A DNA stretch of 64,000 nt from Paenibacillus sp. JCM 10914 (GCF_001315105.1 NZ_BAZR01000001.1:434001-498000), one strand, 5' to 3'. Shown: positions 32,572 to 42,861, numbered from the stretch's first letter. Made by a program: numbers and translations. Notes: generated from the letters alone by a model not told the origin.

Positions 32572-33632
32572 ATGAATAAATTTCGGATTGGGTTGATCGG
32601 GCTGGGTGGGATGGCTCAAGAACATATCCGCTGGATGAATCACGAGAATATGTATACGTTTGTTGCTGTAAGTGATCTCAATGGCGAAGCGTGACCAGAG
32701 TAGGTGATCAACTCGGCATTGAAGAGAGCAAGCGTTATGTCGACTTTAAGGAGCTGATTAAAGATCCTGACGTGGATGCAGTCATCTCCATTACGCCTAA
32801 CAATGTGCACGCAGACATCATCCGTGCTTGTCTGGAAGCGGGCAAGCCGTTTCTGACCGAGAAGCCGTTCACTCGTACATATGAGGAAGCCGTGCCGCTG
32901 CTTGAGCAGTACGAGCAGCAGCAGCCGATCCCTGCGATGGTTGGCTTCACGTACCGTTATACGCCGGCCTTCCGCTATGCGAGGGAATTGGTGCGTACGG
33001 GTAAACTGGGGACGATCCGCCATTTCTCCATTCAGTATTTGCAAGGTTTCGGTGTACCGTCCCACCAAGTGCCTTACATGTGGAGGTACAACAAAGCGAT
33101 TACCGGAACAGGTACCTTGGGTGATCTGGGCTCACATATGATTGATATGGCCCGGTTCTTGTTCGGCGAGTTTGAAGAGGTTACCGCGCAGCTGCAGACC
33201 ATTATTCCGGAACGTCATGACCCGGTCACGGGGGCAATGGCGAAGATCGAAGTGGATGATTTCGCCAGCTTCCAGGCACGAATGACAGGCGATATTATGG
33301 GTGTGTTTCAAACTTCGCGCAATGCGTTTGGTTCGGGCAATCAGCATGAAGTGTCCATTTATGGAGATCTTGGAACCGTGCATGCCGGCACGCTCGATCC
33401 GGAGCGAATCGTATGGATTCGGGAACAAGAACAGGGGCAGCTATCCACGACAACCCTCGAGGTGCCGGCCCATTGCAAGGTAAAGCAGTATGCTGATTTT
33501 GCCGCCGTGCTGCGAGGAGCTCCGGCTGACGGCGTCCCCGGGTTCATGGACGGCTACCGGAATCAAGAGGTGCTTGATGCCGTGGTTCGCGCAAGTGAAA
33601 CCAAGGCTATGGTAGAGCTGCCCAAGGTATAG
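32572..33632 (+). CDS. Gfo/Idh/MocA family oxidoreductase (frame break)
   Basis: NAD(P)-dependent oxidoreductase. The nucleotide motif is LIGLGGMAQEHIRW at the start; TEKPFTRTYEEA near residue 98 holds the family Glu-Lys-Pro signature; LGDLGSHMIDMARFLFGE has the conserved His. One G is missing at about 32691 (GGC GAA GCG GTG ACC restored), joining the first 40 residues to the rest, total about 354. It lies downstream of the LplB-type transporter and probably processes its substrate; a strong terminator follows. Ribosome site TTAGGAG lies upstream of ATG 32572. Confidence 0.88.
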
Positions 33633-33664
33633 GCGGACTCGAAGCGAGATGAAGCATATAAGGG

Positions 33665-33705
33665 GGAACTGTGTGGCGCTAAGGCGTGCGCGCAGTTCCT
33701 TTTTT
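33665..33705 (+). terminator. Intrinsic terminator
   Basis: GGAACTG (33665-33671) pairs with CAGTTCC (33693-33699), with extra GC pairing inside the loop and TTTTTT after it. It ends the transporter-oxidoreductase operon. Confidence 0.85.
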
Positions 33706-33722
33706 ATCGTGCCGTACGGTCT

Positions 33723-34702
33723 TTAGCCCATGTTAACGCCCATCCAGATATACAAGGTCATTAAGCCGAATAGAAAGAGGCAGAAGTTGACGCTTACAAA
33801 CATTCCGCGAAGTACGGGAGAGCGATGGAATTGAAGCGGAGTTCGCAATCCTTCCGTGCCTTCGATGAGAAATAATACGAGCAGGGTGTGGATGATGGTG
33901 TGGCCGATTATCTCGGTGAACCCGAATACGGTACTGGTCATCAAGAATATGCCGGATACAATCAAGCTGTGAAGCGGTTCAACATGCCCATGATAAAGGC
34001 CCAGGCCAGACCAAGTTCGATAAAGGCGCTGATCAAAACGAAATGCTCGATGGTGAATCCGAAGGTAGGGAGCCCGTAGCCGCCCATAACCGTGCAGGCA
34101 AGTTCAGGGATCGTTAGTTTCTCCATGGCTAGCCAAGCGAGGGACATTCCTGTACAGATATACAGGACTGGCGATGCCGTATGTTTCAAAGGAGTATTGC
34201 AGACGAAGAGATGATAGACGATACCAAGATAAATCAGATAATCCATGGAATGAAATATACCGTAGGTTAATGAAGCTTGGGTATACAGCAAGAACAGAAT
34301 AGCTCCGCTGAGGGGCAATGTGCGCTGATATAGTAGACAGGCAGCAGCGGTGAAGAGGCCAACAATAATCCACATGGAATCGGTTCTGAACTCGGGCGCA
34401 AGATAAGAGCCGCTCAGAAGCTGAAGCATCAGCCCGACAGCAAGTCCGATTCGCAAGATCACCCCGGTATGTGGTCTGAGCCGGTGCAGGACATGATGCA
34501 GCGAAACGATAGGGCCCATCCTTCCCAAAGGTTCATGAACTGCGCATGCAATCGATAAGGTAAACAATGTAAACGCTAACCAAAATAAAAAAGTCAAGGT
34601 AATGACACTTGGAAAGGACAGCGGTACCCAGTCCAAACGGTCCGCAAACCATTTGACATGAAGATAGACGTTGTTGCTAAACCTGGATAAATGCATTACC
34701 AT
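33723..34702 (-). CDS. Polytopic membrane protein of unknown function (frame break)
   Basis: An integral membrane protein with about eight hydrophobic segments (for example VITLTFLFWLAFTLFTLSIACAV, SMWIIVGLFTAAACLLYQ, MIVSGIFLMTSTVFGFTEII-type end). One base is missing at about 33966; repair joins GMLNRFTALIVSGIFLMTS and gives about 326 residues. Start ATG 34702 has GGGAGGAAC ten bases upstream. Several His residues occur in or beside membrane segments (SLHHVLHRL, IFHSMDYL, GHTIIHTL), which resembles heme- or quinone-associated membrane proteins, but I do not recognise the family. Divergent from cobQ, no operon partner. Confidence 0.7.
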
Positions 34703-34911
34703 TCAATAAGTTCCTCCCTTTCATCAAACAATACCGTTTATCCAAGATAATGCAAGTTTAACTAAAAAAGTATATTTTAGATGAATATATCCCTGATTTT
34801 TCAAAATATTATCCCTTGAGTGAGGCGCTTAGACGGCGTTTGGGTTCAACCCGATCGACAAGGCATAATCGTACGGAAGATTCAGTTTATGACTAGTAAA
34901 GGATGAAGAAC

Positions 34912-36510
34912 ATGAAGGAGTATCAAGCACGGGATCATGATGTAACGAGCAAGGAGGGGCAGGGAGCGGTTCTCATGCTGCAGGGAACGGCTTCAGATGT
35001 TGGCAAGAGCATCGTCACGACCGCTCTCTGCCGGATATTCGTGCAGGATGGTTATCGAACAGCTCCGTATAAATCGCAAAATATGGCGCTCAATTCCTAC
35101 GTGACGTTGGACGGCAAGGAGATCGGCAGAGCGCAGGGCGTGCAGGCCGAAGCCTGCGGCATTGCCGCAACGACGGATATGAATCCGATCCTGATTAAGC
35201 CGATGAAGGACATGCACTCGCAGATCGTTATTCACGGCGTGCCTGAAATGCAGATGAGCGCGATGGATTACCGGACCCAGTTTCTGCCGAAGGCTAAGCA
35301 GATCGTACTGGATGCGCTGGAACGACTTCGCGAGGATTATGATATCGTGGTGATGGAGGGTGCGGGCAGCCCGGCCGAGATCAATCTCAAGGATCGGGAC
35401 ATCGTCAATATGAATCTGGCCGGATGGGCGGATTCGCCAGTCATTCTGGTGGCAGATATTGATCGCGGTGGCGTGTTCGCTGCCATAGTCGGAACGCTTG
35501 AGCTTCTGGAGCCGCATGAGGCAGCAAGAATCAAAGGGTTCATTATCAATAAGTTCCGCGGAGATGTAGCATTGCTTCAGCCTGGATTGGACTGGCTTGA
35601 GGAGCGGACAGGCATTCCGGTGCTAGGCGTTCTTCCCTACATTCAAGACATACGAATCGAGGCGGAGGACTCCGTTGTGCTGGATGAGCTTCACTATCGA
35701 AGACAAGAGCAGCGGGAGCTTGATATTGCAATTATTCGTTATCCGCGAATTTCCAACTTTACGGATTTTGATGCGCTGCGCGGGGAACCCGATGTTGTTG
35801 TCCGGTTCGTAAGCTCGGTGGATGAACTGGGAACGCCGGACGTGATTATACTGCCGGGTACGAAGAGCACGCTCGACGATCTGGACTTCATCCGGGAACG
35901 AGGACTCGCCGATGCGATCAGGACCATGACAGAGCAGCAGGATATACAACTGGTCGGTATATGCGGAGGTTATCAGATGCTGGGCGAGCGGCTGTCGGAT
36001 CCGCATGCGGCGGAAGGAAGTGTTCGTGAAGCGGAGGGACTCGGCATGCTGCCGCTGAGGACGACTTTTTTGAAGCACAAAAGAACGGTCCGCGTGGCAG
36101 GGAAGCTGTCGCCGGACCATCCGCTGCGCCTAGATTCATTCTATGGGGCTGGTGATTTCCCGATTACGGCCTATGAAATCCATATGGGTGTAAGCGAGTG
36201 GAGTGATGTAACAGGGGGCGCCGGAGTTTCGCCCCTGTTCACCATGGAGTCGCTGCCTAGCGATAGCCAAGCACAGCTTGAAGGATTAGGTCGATCCGAC
36301 GGTCGCGTATGGGGAAGCTACATGCACGGCTTATTCGATAATGATGCCCTTCGCAGATCGTGGCTTAATGGCCTGCGGTTGAAGAAGGGGCTGTCTCCCA
36401 TAACGGCAACCTTCGAGTCGGAACAGCGCAAGCTTGCCGAGTTTGACCGCGTGGCAGACGTTGTGCGTCGCCATGTGGATCTGGACAAAATCTACGAAAT
36501 CATCGGATGA
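34912..36510 (+). CDS. cobQ: Cobyric acid synthase CobQ/CbiP
   Basis: Glutamine-dependent amidotransferase that amidates the side chains of adenosyl-cobyrinic a,c-diamide in cobalamin synthesis. The ATP-binding loop is LMLQGTASDVGKSIVTTALC, followed by YKSQNMALNSYVT and the acidic segment MEGAGSPAEINL. The glutaminase domain has ICGGYQMLGERL (nucleophile Cys) near residue 345 and YMHGLFDND near the C-terminus with the catalytic His. Length 532. ATG 34912 is preferred to 34903 because AAAGG directly abuts the earlier codon. It is a lone cobalamin gene here; no B12 riboswitch is seen upstream. The terminator at 36538 ends it. Confidence 0.94.
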   Translation: MKEYQARDHDVTSKEGQGAVLMLQGTASDVGKSIVTTALCRIFVQDGYRTAPYKSQNMALNSYVTLDGKEIGRAQGVQAEACGIAATTDMNPILIKPMKDMHSQIVIHGVPEMQMSAMDYRTQFLPKAKQIVLDALERLREDYDIVVMEGAGSPAEINLKDRDIVNMNLAGWADSPVILVADIDRGGVFAAIVGTLELLEPHEAARIKGFIINKFRGDVALLQPGLDWLEERTGIPVLGVLPYIQDIRIEAEDSVVLDELHYRRQEQRELDIAIIRYPRISNFTDFDALRGEPDVVVRFVSSVDELGTPDVIILPGTKSTLDDLDFIRERGLADAIRTMTEQQDIQLVGICGGYQMLGERLSDPHAAEGSVREAEGLGMLPLRTTFLKHKRTVRVAGKLSPDHPLRLDSFYGAGDFPITAYEIHMGVSEWSDVTGGAGVSPLFTMESLPSDSQAQLEGLGRSDGRVWGSYMHGLFDNDALRRSWLNGLRLKKGLSPITATFESEQRKLAEFDRVADVVRRHVDLDKIYEIIG

Positions 36511-36537
36511 GTGTGATCATGTCATTCCATATCGAGA

Positions 36538-36571
36538 GAACATCTTGCCGCCGGTAAGGTGTTCTTTTTTT
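36538..36571 (+). terminator. Intrinsic terminator after cobQ
   Basis: GAACATCTTGCC and GGTAAGGTGTTC pair with two G-U pairs around a three-base loop, then TTTTTTT. Confidence 0.85.
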
Positions 36572-36666
36572 CGCGGAGTGTTTATTTATAGGGTAGGGGG
36601 CTATGATGAGGGTAGGAGCATTCAAGCAAAGGGAAACACTTTCGGGCGGAAATGGAGTGATTATTG

Positions 36667-37524
36667 ATGCGTAAGTATAGATTTGGGATCATCCTTATGG
36701 CGGTGCTGACGATAGGATTACCGGCATGTGATCATGCGAACGAGGAAACAGGCGGCCACGAGGCAGGTCAAGAGCAAGGCGTCGTAGACGAGCGGCGTGA
36801 ACACAGCGGACACGGCGGTGATCACGAGCAGCATACGAATCCATATGAAGTGGAGTTTGCGTGGAACGAGCCCGCCATTGCAGGCACTCAAACCGAGCTT
36901 GCCATCAACATTACGGATAGTGCGGGAGAACCTGTTAACGAATTTGCTGTCCATCATGAGAAGCTGCTGCATCTGATTATCGTGAACCGGGAGTTGACCT
37001 ATTTCAACCATATCCATCCTGATTACAGAGAGAATGGCGTATTTACGGTAAATACAACATTTCCGGCAGGAGGCGAATATAAGTTGTTTGCCGATTTTGT
37101 GCCTGAAGGCGCAGCAGGTACGACCCTAAGCGAATGGGTCTACGTCGAGGGTGAGGCCGAAGCGATGTTAGAGATCGAGCCCGACCCTAGCCTCATTACG
37201 CAAGTGAATGGCATCGAGGTCGAGCTCCAGCTAAGCAATACCTTGTCGAATGAGGAAGTAGTGCTCACCTATCATTTTCAGGATGCCGAGACGAAGCAAG
37301 GAATCGATCGCTTGGAACCTTATTTGGGTGCGGTCGGCCATGTCGTGATCATGTCTGAAGATGCCGAAGAGTACATTCACGTTCATCCTTTGGATGAGAA
37401 CGGTACGGGCCCGACAGCGGAGTTTGTTACGACCTTTCCCCATAGCGGCGTCTTTAAAGCGTGGGGACAATTCCAGTACAAGGATGAGATCGTCACGATA
37501 CCTTTTGTATTGGATATCCAATAA
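36667..37524 (+). CDS. Secreted His-rich lipoprotein (YtkA/FixH-like)
   Basis: Exported lipoprotein. The lipobox TIGLPACDH marks Cys near residue 21. A His/Glu/Gly-rich segment follows (HEAGQEQGVVDERREHSGHG, then GDHEQH), then two beta-sandwich-like stretches, each with exposed His: VNEFAVHHEKLLHLIIVN with FNHIHPDYREN, and GAVGHVVIMSEDAEEYIHVHP. This pattern (HLIIV, HIHP, FKAWGQF) resembles the YtkA/FixH-like domain family tied to metal or cytochrome oxidase assembly. Length about 285. Start ATG 36667 with GGAG nine bases upstream; the preceding in-frame TTG is less likely. Metal binding is inferred. Confidence 0.72.
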   Translation: MRKYRFGIILMAVLTIGLPACDHANEETGGHEAGQEQGVVDERREHSGHGGDHEQHTNPYEVEFAWNEPAIAGTQTELAINITDSAGEPVNEFAVHHEKLLHLIIVNRELTYFNHIHPDYRENGVFTVNTTFPAGGEYKLFADFVPEGAAGTTLSEWVYVEGEAEAMLEIEPDPSLITQVNGIEVELQLSNTLSNEEVVLTYHFQDAETKQGIDRLEPYLGAVGHVVIMSEDAEEYIHVHPLDENGTGPTAEFVTTFPHSGVFKAWGQFQYKDEIVTIPFVLDIQ

Positions 37525-37549
37525 CCCTGGTTTTGATTAACATTCTCGT

Positions 37550-37581
37550 ACTGCCTCACGTTCGTTGTAAGGCAGTTTTTT
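37550..37581 (+). terminator. Intrinsic terminator
   Basis: ACTGCCT and AGGCAGT pair around a 13-base loop and are followed by TTTTTT. Confidence 0.78.
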
Positions 37582-37713
37582 GCCTGTTCAAGAGTCGCTT
37601 GCGCGAGGTCTCAAGGTTGTATTCGAAGCCAAAATCATCTATGGTTACCAAATAAAACAGTCCCGAACTGAACATACCATATATTAGGAGTGGTCCTAGA
37701 AAGGGAAGAGGCA

Positions 37714-39492
37714 ATGAAACGAACCGGAATCAGGTTCAGGCTAATGGTAATGATGATTTGCCTGACCACGCTGCCCGTCATCATCATTACGTGGATTGCA
37801 ACGAATAACACCAGAGCATCGGTCGAGAAAGAGATGATCGATGCCAATACGTCTCGGATGATGTGGGCTGACCAATATTTGAGCGAACTGATCGAGCAGA
37901 TGGACAGGCTGTTCTATACACTCCAGATTAATGAACCGTTAATGCAGGGGCTGGGCGGTCCTGCGGTTCAAACGGACTACCGAACGCTCAATTACATACG
38001 GGAGACGCTAACCTCGTCGTTCTTCGCCAACTCTCGCAAAATCGACAACTTAACCTTGTACGGAGCTTCGAATCAACTTGCTTATTCGGTTGATTATGTT
38101 GGAATGAACACGGCGATGCTGGATTTGAATAAGCAGCCCTGGAACCGCCTGCTGGATGGTACGATCAAGAACATGTATTTCGCGCACTCCAACGATGCGA
38201 TTCACGTGTACCACGGGATGAACCGCTTCGAGGACCGCACGTTGTTTGGCGCCATAGCGGTACGTCTAAACAAGGAGATCTGGAATGGGATTGTCGAAAT
38301 CCTGCAATCGGAGGCGGAAAGTTCGGTGTACCTTTTGAATGACAAGATGACGGAACTATCATCCGTTAACGAGAAGGAGCCGGTTGCTAACGTGATTACG
38401 GCACAATTTGCCGATTATAATCCGCAGCAAGCCGGTTTTCAGTACCGGAAGACGGACCGTAATTTTTATTTTATCAACTCCGTCAGCGATGGTCAGTTAA
38501 CTGTGATCAAAGTCATTCCAAGGTCTACCGTGACCCAGAGCGCCGAAGCTACGATTCGGGCCGGGATCCTGACCGGAATGTTGTTTGCCGCGATTTCCAT
38601 TCTGTTGTCAGTACTCGTATCGTTGCAGATCACCCGTCCGATTATTGCCTTGGCTCGAAGAATGCGCAAGACCCGAATACCAGATTTTGAAGTACAGTCG
38701 GTTCAATCCCAGGATGAGGTGGGGCTGCTCGAAAGCGGTTATAATTCCATGATGCAGCGCATGAAGGAACTGATCGAAGACGAGTATCAGCGCGAGATTG
38801 ATGTGAAGAACGCACAGCTTATGGCGCTGCAAGCCCAGATCAACCCTCATTTTCTGAATAATACCCTTCATATGATCGGAGGGATGGCCCTGGTAAAGGG
38901 CGTGCCGGAAATTTACAAGATCACGAATGTCATCGGCGACCTCCTTCGCTATGCTATCAGCGGAGGCACTGGGAACCAGATGGTTACTCTGGACAAAGAG
39001 CTGGGGCATACCCGGAACTATATTTTCATTCAAGAGAATCGGTTTGTCGGCCGATGTACAGTCGAACTGCAGGTGGATGACGAGCTGAGTGATTGCATAT
39101 TGCCTAAATTCACGCTTCAACCTTTGGTTGAGAATGCGTTTGATCATGGTTTGCAGCCGAAGGAAGGCTCATGGAGACTTCAGATTCGAGTCTCTGCGGT
39201 ACGAGGGAGAATGTTGATCGCGATCAAAGACGAAGGCGTAGGAATGACTCCTTCGGGATTACAGGTGCTTCGAAACGAGCTGCATGGCGAGACGGCGCCG
39301 AAAGCGGAAGGTCTCGATAGAGCAGCGGGCGAGCGGAGAAGAGGCATTGGCATCAAAAACGTGCATGATCGATTAAGGCTGCAATTTGGCCATGCGTACG
39401 GACTGCGCGTATTCTCCGCTGCGGGAGTCGGGACGATGATCGTGGCGATTCTGCCCGCAACAGTAAACAATCAGGGGGATAAGCTTACATGA
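37714..39492 (+). CDS. YesM-type sensor histidine kinase
   Basis: Membrane sensor kinase. Membrane segments are FRLMVMMICLTTLPVIIITW at the N-terminus and ILTGMLFAAISILLSVLVSL near residue 285, with an extracellular sensing domain between. A HAMP linker (ITRPIIALARRMRKT) leads to the phosphoacceptor QAQINPHFLNNTLHMIGG and the ATPase domain with LVENAFDHGL and DEGVGM. Length about 592. ATG 37714 has GAAAGGGAAGAGG upstream and is preferred over 37690. Its stop overlaps the next start by four bases (ATGA), so kinase and regulator are coupled. Context: control of the CUT1 transporter and GH5 enzyme downstream. Confidence 0.9.
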   Translation: MKRTGIRFRLMVMMICLTTLPVIIITWIATNNTRASVEKEMIDANTSRMMWADQYLSELIEQMDRLFYTLQINEPLMQGLGGPAVQTDYRTLNYIRETLTSSFFANSRKIDNLTLYGASNQLAYSVDYVGMNTAMLDLNKQPWNRLLDGTIKNMYFAHSNDAIHVYHGMNRFEDRTLFGAIAVRLNKEIWNGIVEILQSEAESSVYLLNDKMTELSSVNEKEPVANVITAQFADYNPQQAGFQYRKTDRNFYFINSVSDGQLTVIKVIPRSTVTQSAEATIRAGILTGMLFAAISILLSVLVSLQITRPIIALARRMRKTRIPDFEVQSVQSQDEVGLLESGYNSMMQRMKELIEDEYQREIDVKNAQLMALQAQINPHFLNNTLHMIGGMALVKGVPEIYKITNVIGDLLRYAISGGTGNQMVTLDKELGHTRNYIFIQENRFVGRCTVELQVDDELSDCILPKFTLQPLVENAFDHGLQPKEGSWRLQIRVSAVRGRMLIAIKDEGVGMTPSGLQVLRNELHGETAPKAEGLDRAAGERRRGIGIKNVHDRLRLQFGHAYGLRVFSAAGVGTMIVAILPATVNNQGDKLT

Positions 39493-40586
39493 AAGAACAC
39501 CGGATACTCATCATAGATGACGAGCCGTGGTCAAGGGAAGTTGTGAAGGCGCTGGGGCATTGGGACCAACATGGCATTCGGATCGTTGGCGAGGCAGAAG
39601 ACGGGCTGCAAGGGCTTCAAATGATGCAGGAACTGTTGCCAGATATCGTTCTGACCGATATGCGGATGCCGGGGATGGAAGGAGTGGCCCTGCTTGAACA
39701 AATGAGTTCGCAGCATCCTTCAATCCAGATCATCGTTATGAGCGGTTATGACGATTTCGTGTATTTGAAACAGGCGATCCGTTCCCGGGCGGTGGAATAT
39801 TTGCTGAAGCCGGTAAATCCGGAGGAACTGAACGAGGCACTCGCTCGCACCGTCAAGAATTTGGAAGCGGCAACACGTTCCATCGGGTCTGGCAATACGC
39901 CAATTGTGTTTGCGGACAAAAACAGCTTGGATCAATACTTGGCATATCGACAGCGTATATTTAGCTTTCTGCTGATGCTGGACAAGCAAGCCGTGGAGGC
40001 GGAGTTTCAGAAGTTGGGTTTATTTCTGGAGCAGTCGTTCGCGAATGTTAACGTCTCCAGTGCCTCGATGGCCGGTCAGATCGGACATGATTTTCTGTTG
40101 ATGTTAGGCAAATTCGCAGGTGAGCATGATTTGGCGCTGGAGCATGTATATGATGCGATTTCATGGGATGAGAGCGAGGGACGCGCATCCTGGTTGTCCT
40201 TTCAAGAGGCTGCAACGGAACTGGCGACCAGCTTCGGTTTTGTAATGGATCAGTTTGAACTGCAGAAGACTCGCGGCCGACTCGATCCCGATGAAGTTAA
40301 GGGATACATCACGAACCATTATGCGGATGAGATTTCTCTCGAATCGGTCGCCCGCCATTTCCATGTCAGCAAGACCTATCTGAGCAGAATGTTCAAGCAG
40401 CATACAGGGGAGAACGTCTCGGATCTGATTCTGCGGCTGCGGATGGAGAAGGCCAGAGCGCTTATCGTAGAACAGGCCATGCCGATTAAATATGCTGCCC
40501 AGATGGCAGGGTACGAGGACTTGACGTACTTCTATCGGGTATTTAAGAAGCATTTTGGCGTACCCCCAGGCGGACTGCGAAAGTGA
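39489..40586 (+). CDS. YesN-type AraC response regulator
   Basis: Response regulator with N-terminal receiver (ILIIDDEPWSREVV, phospho-Asp in IVLTDMRMPGMEG, Lys in YLLKPVNP) and a C-terminal AraC domain (ISLESVARHFHVSKTYLSRMFK and MAGYEDLTYFYRVFKKHFGV). Length 365, shorter than the regulator at 25192 because the middle region is reduced. Translationally coupled to the kinase. Its likely target is the promoter region 40595-40661 in front of the binding-protein gene. Confidence 0.9.
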   Translation: MKEHRILIIDDEPWSREVVKALGHWDQHGIRIVGEAEDGLQGLQMMQELLPDIVLTDMRMPGMEGVALLEQMSSQHPSIQIIVMSGYDDFVYLKQAIRSRAVEYLLKPVNPEELNEALARTVKNLEAATRSIGSGNTPIVFADKNSLDQYLAYRQRIFSFLLMLDKQAVEAEFQKLGLFLEQSFANVNVSSASMAGQIGHDFLLMLGKFAGEHDLALEHVYDAISWDESEGRASWLSFQEAATELATSFGFVMDQFELQKTRGRLDPDEVKGYITNHYADEISLESVARHFHVSKTYLSRMFKQHTGENVSDLILRLRMEKARALIVEQAMPIKYAAQMAGYEDLTYFYRVFKKHFGVPPGGLRK

Positions 40587-40594
40587 GTTCGCTG

Positions 40595-40661
40595 GTTCAA
40601 TATTGTCCAATACAACAGGATAATATGTTCAAAAGATGTCAGGTGGAAGCTCCTATATACT
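40595..40661 (+). promoter_or_regulatory. Repeat-plus-promoter region before the binding-protein gene
   Basis: GTTCAA followed by a GTC occurs at 40595 and 40627 (GTTCAATATTGTC and GTTCAAAAGATGTC), 32 bases apart or three helical turns. TATACT at 40656-40661 fits a -10 box with a poor -35 match upstream, which suggests activation by the adjacent regulator. Confidence 0.4.
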
Positions 40662-40697
40662 GAAAACGTAATCGATTTTAACTAGGGGGTAGTACAC

Positions 40698-41974
40698 ATG
40701 AAGAAAGCGCTTAAGCATTCGCTGGTATGGATTCTTATGTTATCGGTCATTGCCGGCTGCAGCTCAGGCGGTAGTGGTGCCGCAGGCGAAGATGAGGACA
40801 AACCGCAAGACGTAGAATTAAAGGTATTTATGAGTTTTCCGAGATTTAAAGATCAGTTCGATGCATATTTCGATAAATTCAAGCTAAGATGCTGGCCGAG
40901 AAAAATATAAATGTCCATATCAAACTGGAGATGCCAAATTCGGATCAGGCAAAGCAAATCCTCCAGACGCGCTTGTCATCCAATGACGCACCGGATATCT
41001 ACACGCTGCACGCAATTGCTGACATCCCGACGTATTATGAAGCGGGTTATTTGAGCGATTTAACGGATCAGCCGTTCGTGAACGAGTTGTTCGACAGCGT
41101 AAAGCAGACAGTGACATACAATGAGCAAGTGGTAGCACTGCCTATGGAGAGTCTCTCCTGGGGTTATCTGTACAATAAAGAAATATTCGCTGATCTGGGA
41201 TTGACGCCACCGCAAACGCTGGATGAGATGAAGGAAGTCGTAAATACGTTGAATGCTAACGACATCAAACCATTCGAACTGGCGTTCCAGGAGTCTTGGA
41301 TTCCGCAGCTTATGATGGCCTTGTCGCTTGGCGGAATTGTCAATTCCGAGCATCCGGACTGGATTGAGAAGATGAATGAAGGTACTGCTTCGTATAAAGA
41401 CGTGGAAGAGGTATTCGATATCATTGATCTCATCATGGAGAATGGGACGGATAAACCGTTTGAAGTCAGTGGGGCTACAGGCTCAGCCGATTTTGCAAAC
41501 GGCAAAGCGGCCATGTGGGTTCAGGGTACTTGGCAGGCCGAAACCTTGCTGAAAGTGAATCCTGACATGCAGATCGGCGTTGCACCGCTTCCCGTTAGTA
41601 ACAATCCGGATGGTACGATGATTAACCTGTCGACTTCGACTTCACTGGCCGTTTCACCAACGAGCGAGAATCAGGAAGTGGCGATGGCTCTGCTCAACTT
41701 CATTCTGGATGGGCAGGAATCGTCCGCTTTATTCGAAGAACTTAAATTCAACCCCGTTTCGAATGTTCATCAATACGAGACATTCCCGTGGGTAGATGAA
41801 GCTTCACAATATGTTTCAGAGGGTAGAGCGTATCAGGATTTATCGTTACCTAACGGAGTTACCGATGAGACGGCAAAACAGTTGCAAAGCTACTATACCA
41901 AAGATGTGTCTAAAGAAGACGTCATTAAGGCTTTGGACAATGCCTGGGCAGCTGGAGCGCGAGGTAACAAATAA
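40698..41974 (+). CDS. CUT1 extracellular sugar-binding lipoprotein (frame break)
   Basis: Sugar-binding lipoprotein with lipobox SVIAGCSSGG (Cys near residue 20). Mature part: LKVFMSFPRFKDQFDAYFDKF, APDIYTLHAIADIPTYYEAGY, ALPMESLSWGYLYNKEIFADLG and GKAAMWVQGTWQ, all typical. One A is missing at about 40882; repair reads DKFKAKMLAEKNINVHIKLE and gives about 425 residues. Ribosome site AGGGGG upstream of ATG 40698. Its stop shares one base with the permease start, so the two are coupled. Binding of a beta-linked oligosaccharide is inferred from the GH5 gene in the operon. Confidence 0.9.
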
Positions 41975-42861
41975 TGAGTGCCGCTCGAGGTAAACGCCGA
42001 ATACTCACACTGCTGGCATTCGTCTTTCCCGCACTGTTGTTCTATGTCGTTTTCTTTCTGATACCTGCGGCTGGAGGCGTGTGGTATAGCTTGACGGATT
42101 GGAATGGATTGAATCGTGATTACAGCTTTGTAGGCCTCGATAACTATGTGGAAATCATGAAGCAGGATCCCGTCTTTTGGGATTCTCTTCTTTTCACCCT
42201 GAAATACGTGGTGTATATGGTTGTTCTGCAAAATATTATCGCGATTCTGCTCGCTGTGTTCATTGAATCGCGTACAAGAAGCAAGGTGTGGTTCCGCACG
42301 ATCTTCTTCATGCCTAACATGATCTCGATGATCATTGGAGGCTTCATGTGGATGTTCATTTTCACCAAGGTGCTGCCTTACATTGCGGAGCATACGCTGT
42401 TTGCTTTTCTGGACCAGTCCTGGATCGGTGACCCGAACTTCTCGTTCATTGCGATTCTGATCGTGTCCTTATGGGGCGGAGTTGGCTATCTGATGGTCAT
42501 CTACATCGCTGCTCTGCAGGGAGTGCCGCCTACCTTGAAAGAGGCAGCGGCGATTGACGGGGCGAATGCATGGCACATCTTCCGGCATGTAACAATGCCG
42601 ATGATCTACCCGGCTTTGACAATTGGATTATTTGTCACGCTGAACTCATCGTTCAAAGTATTTGAAGCAGTCTTTGCATTGACGGGCGGCGGACCGGGTC
42701 GTTCAACCCAGGTGATTGCGCTTAATATTTTCGAAGAAGCATTTGCCATGAATAGCCGCTATGGATATGCCAGCGCCAAAGCGATGATTCTGTTCCTGGT
42801 TGTCTTTATCATCACGATGATTCAGTTGCAAGTGATGAAGAAGAAGGAGGTGGAAGCATGA
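41974..42861 (+). CDS. CUT1 ABC transporter permease (MalF/LacF-like)
   Basis: Inner-membrane permease. It begins RRILTLLAFVFPALLFYVVFFLIP, with FVGLDNYVEIMKQDPVFW in the first external loop and an EAA loop LKEAAAIDGANAWHIFRHVTMP near residue 190. Length 295. It overlaps the binding-protein stop by one base and the next permease by four. No ATPase gene follows. Confidence 0.88.
   Translation: MSAARGKRRILTLLAFVFPALLFYVVFFLIPAAGGVWYSLTDWNGLNRDYSFVGLDNYVEIMKQDPVFWDSLLFTLKYVVYMVVLQNIIAILLAVFIESRTRSKVWFRTIFFMPNMISMIIGGFMWMFIFTKVLPYIAEHTLFAFLDQSWIGDPNFSFIAILIVSLWGGVGYLMVIYIAALQGVPPTLKEAAAIDGANAWHIFRHVTMPMIYPALTIGLFVTLNSSFKVFEAVFALTGGGPGRSTQVIALNIFEEAFAMNSRYGYASAKAMILFLVVFIITMIQLQVMKKKEVEA

Noticed and set aside
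34740..34900. Cobalamin riboswitch upstream of cobQ
   Set aside because: No B12-box-like sequence or adequate length; AT-rich without conserved core.
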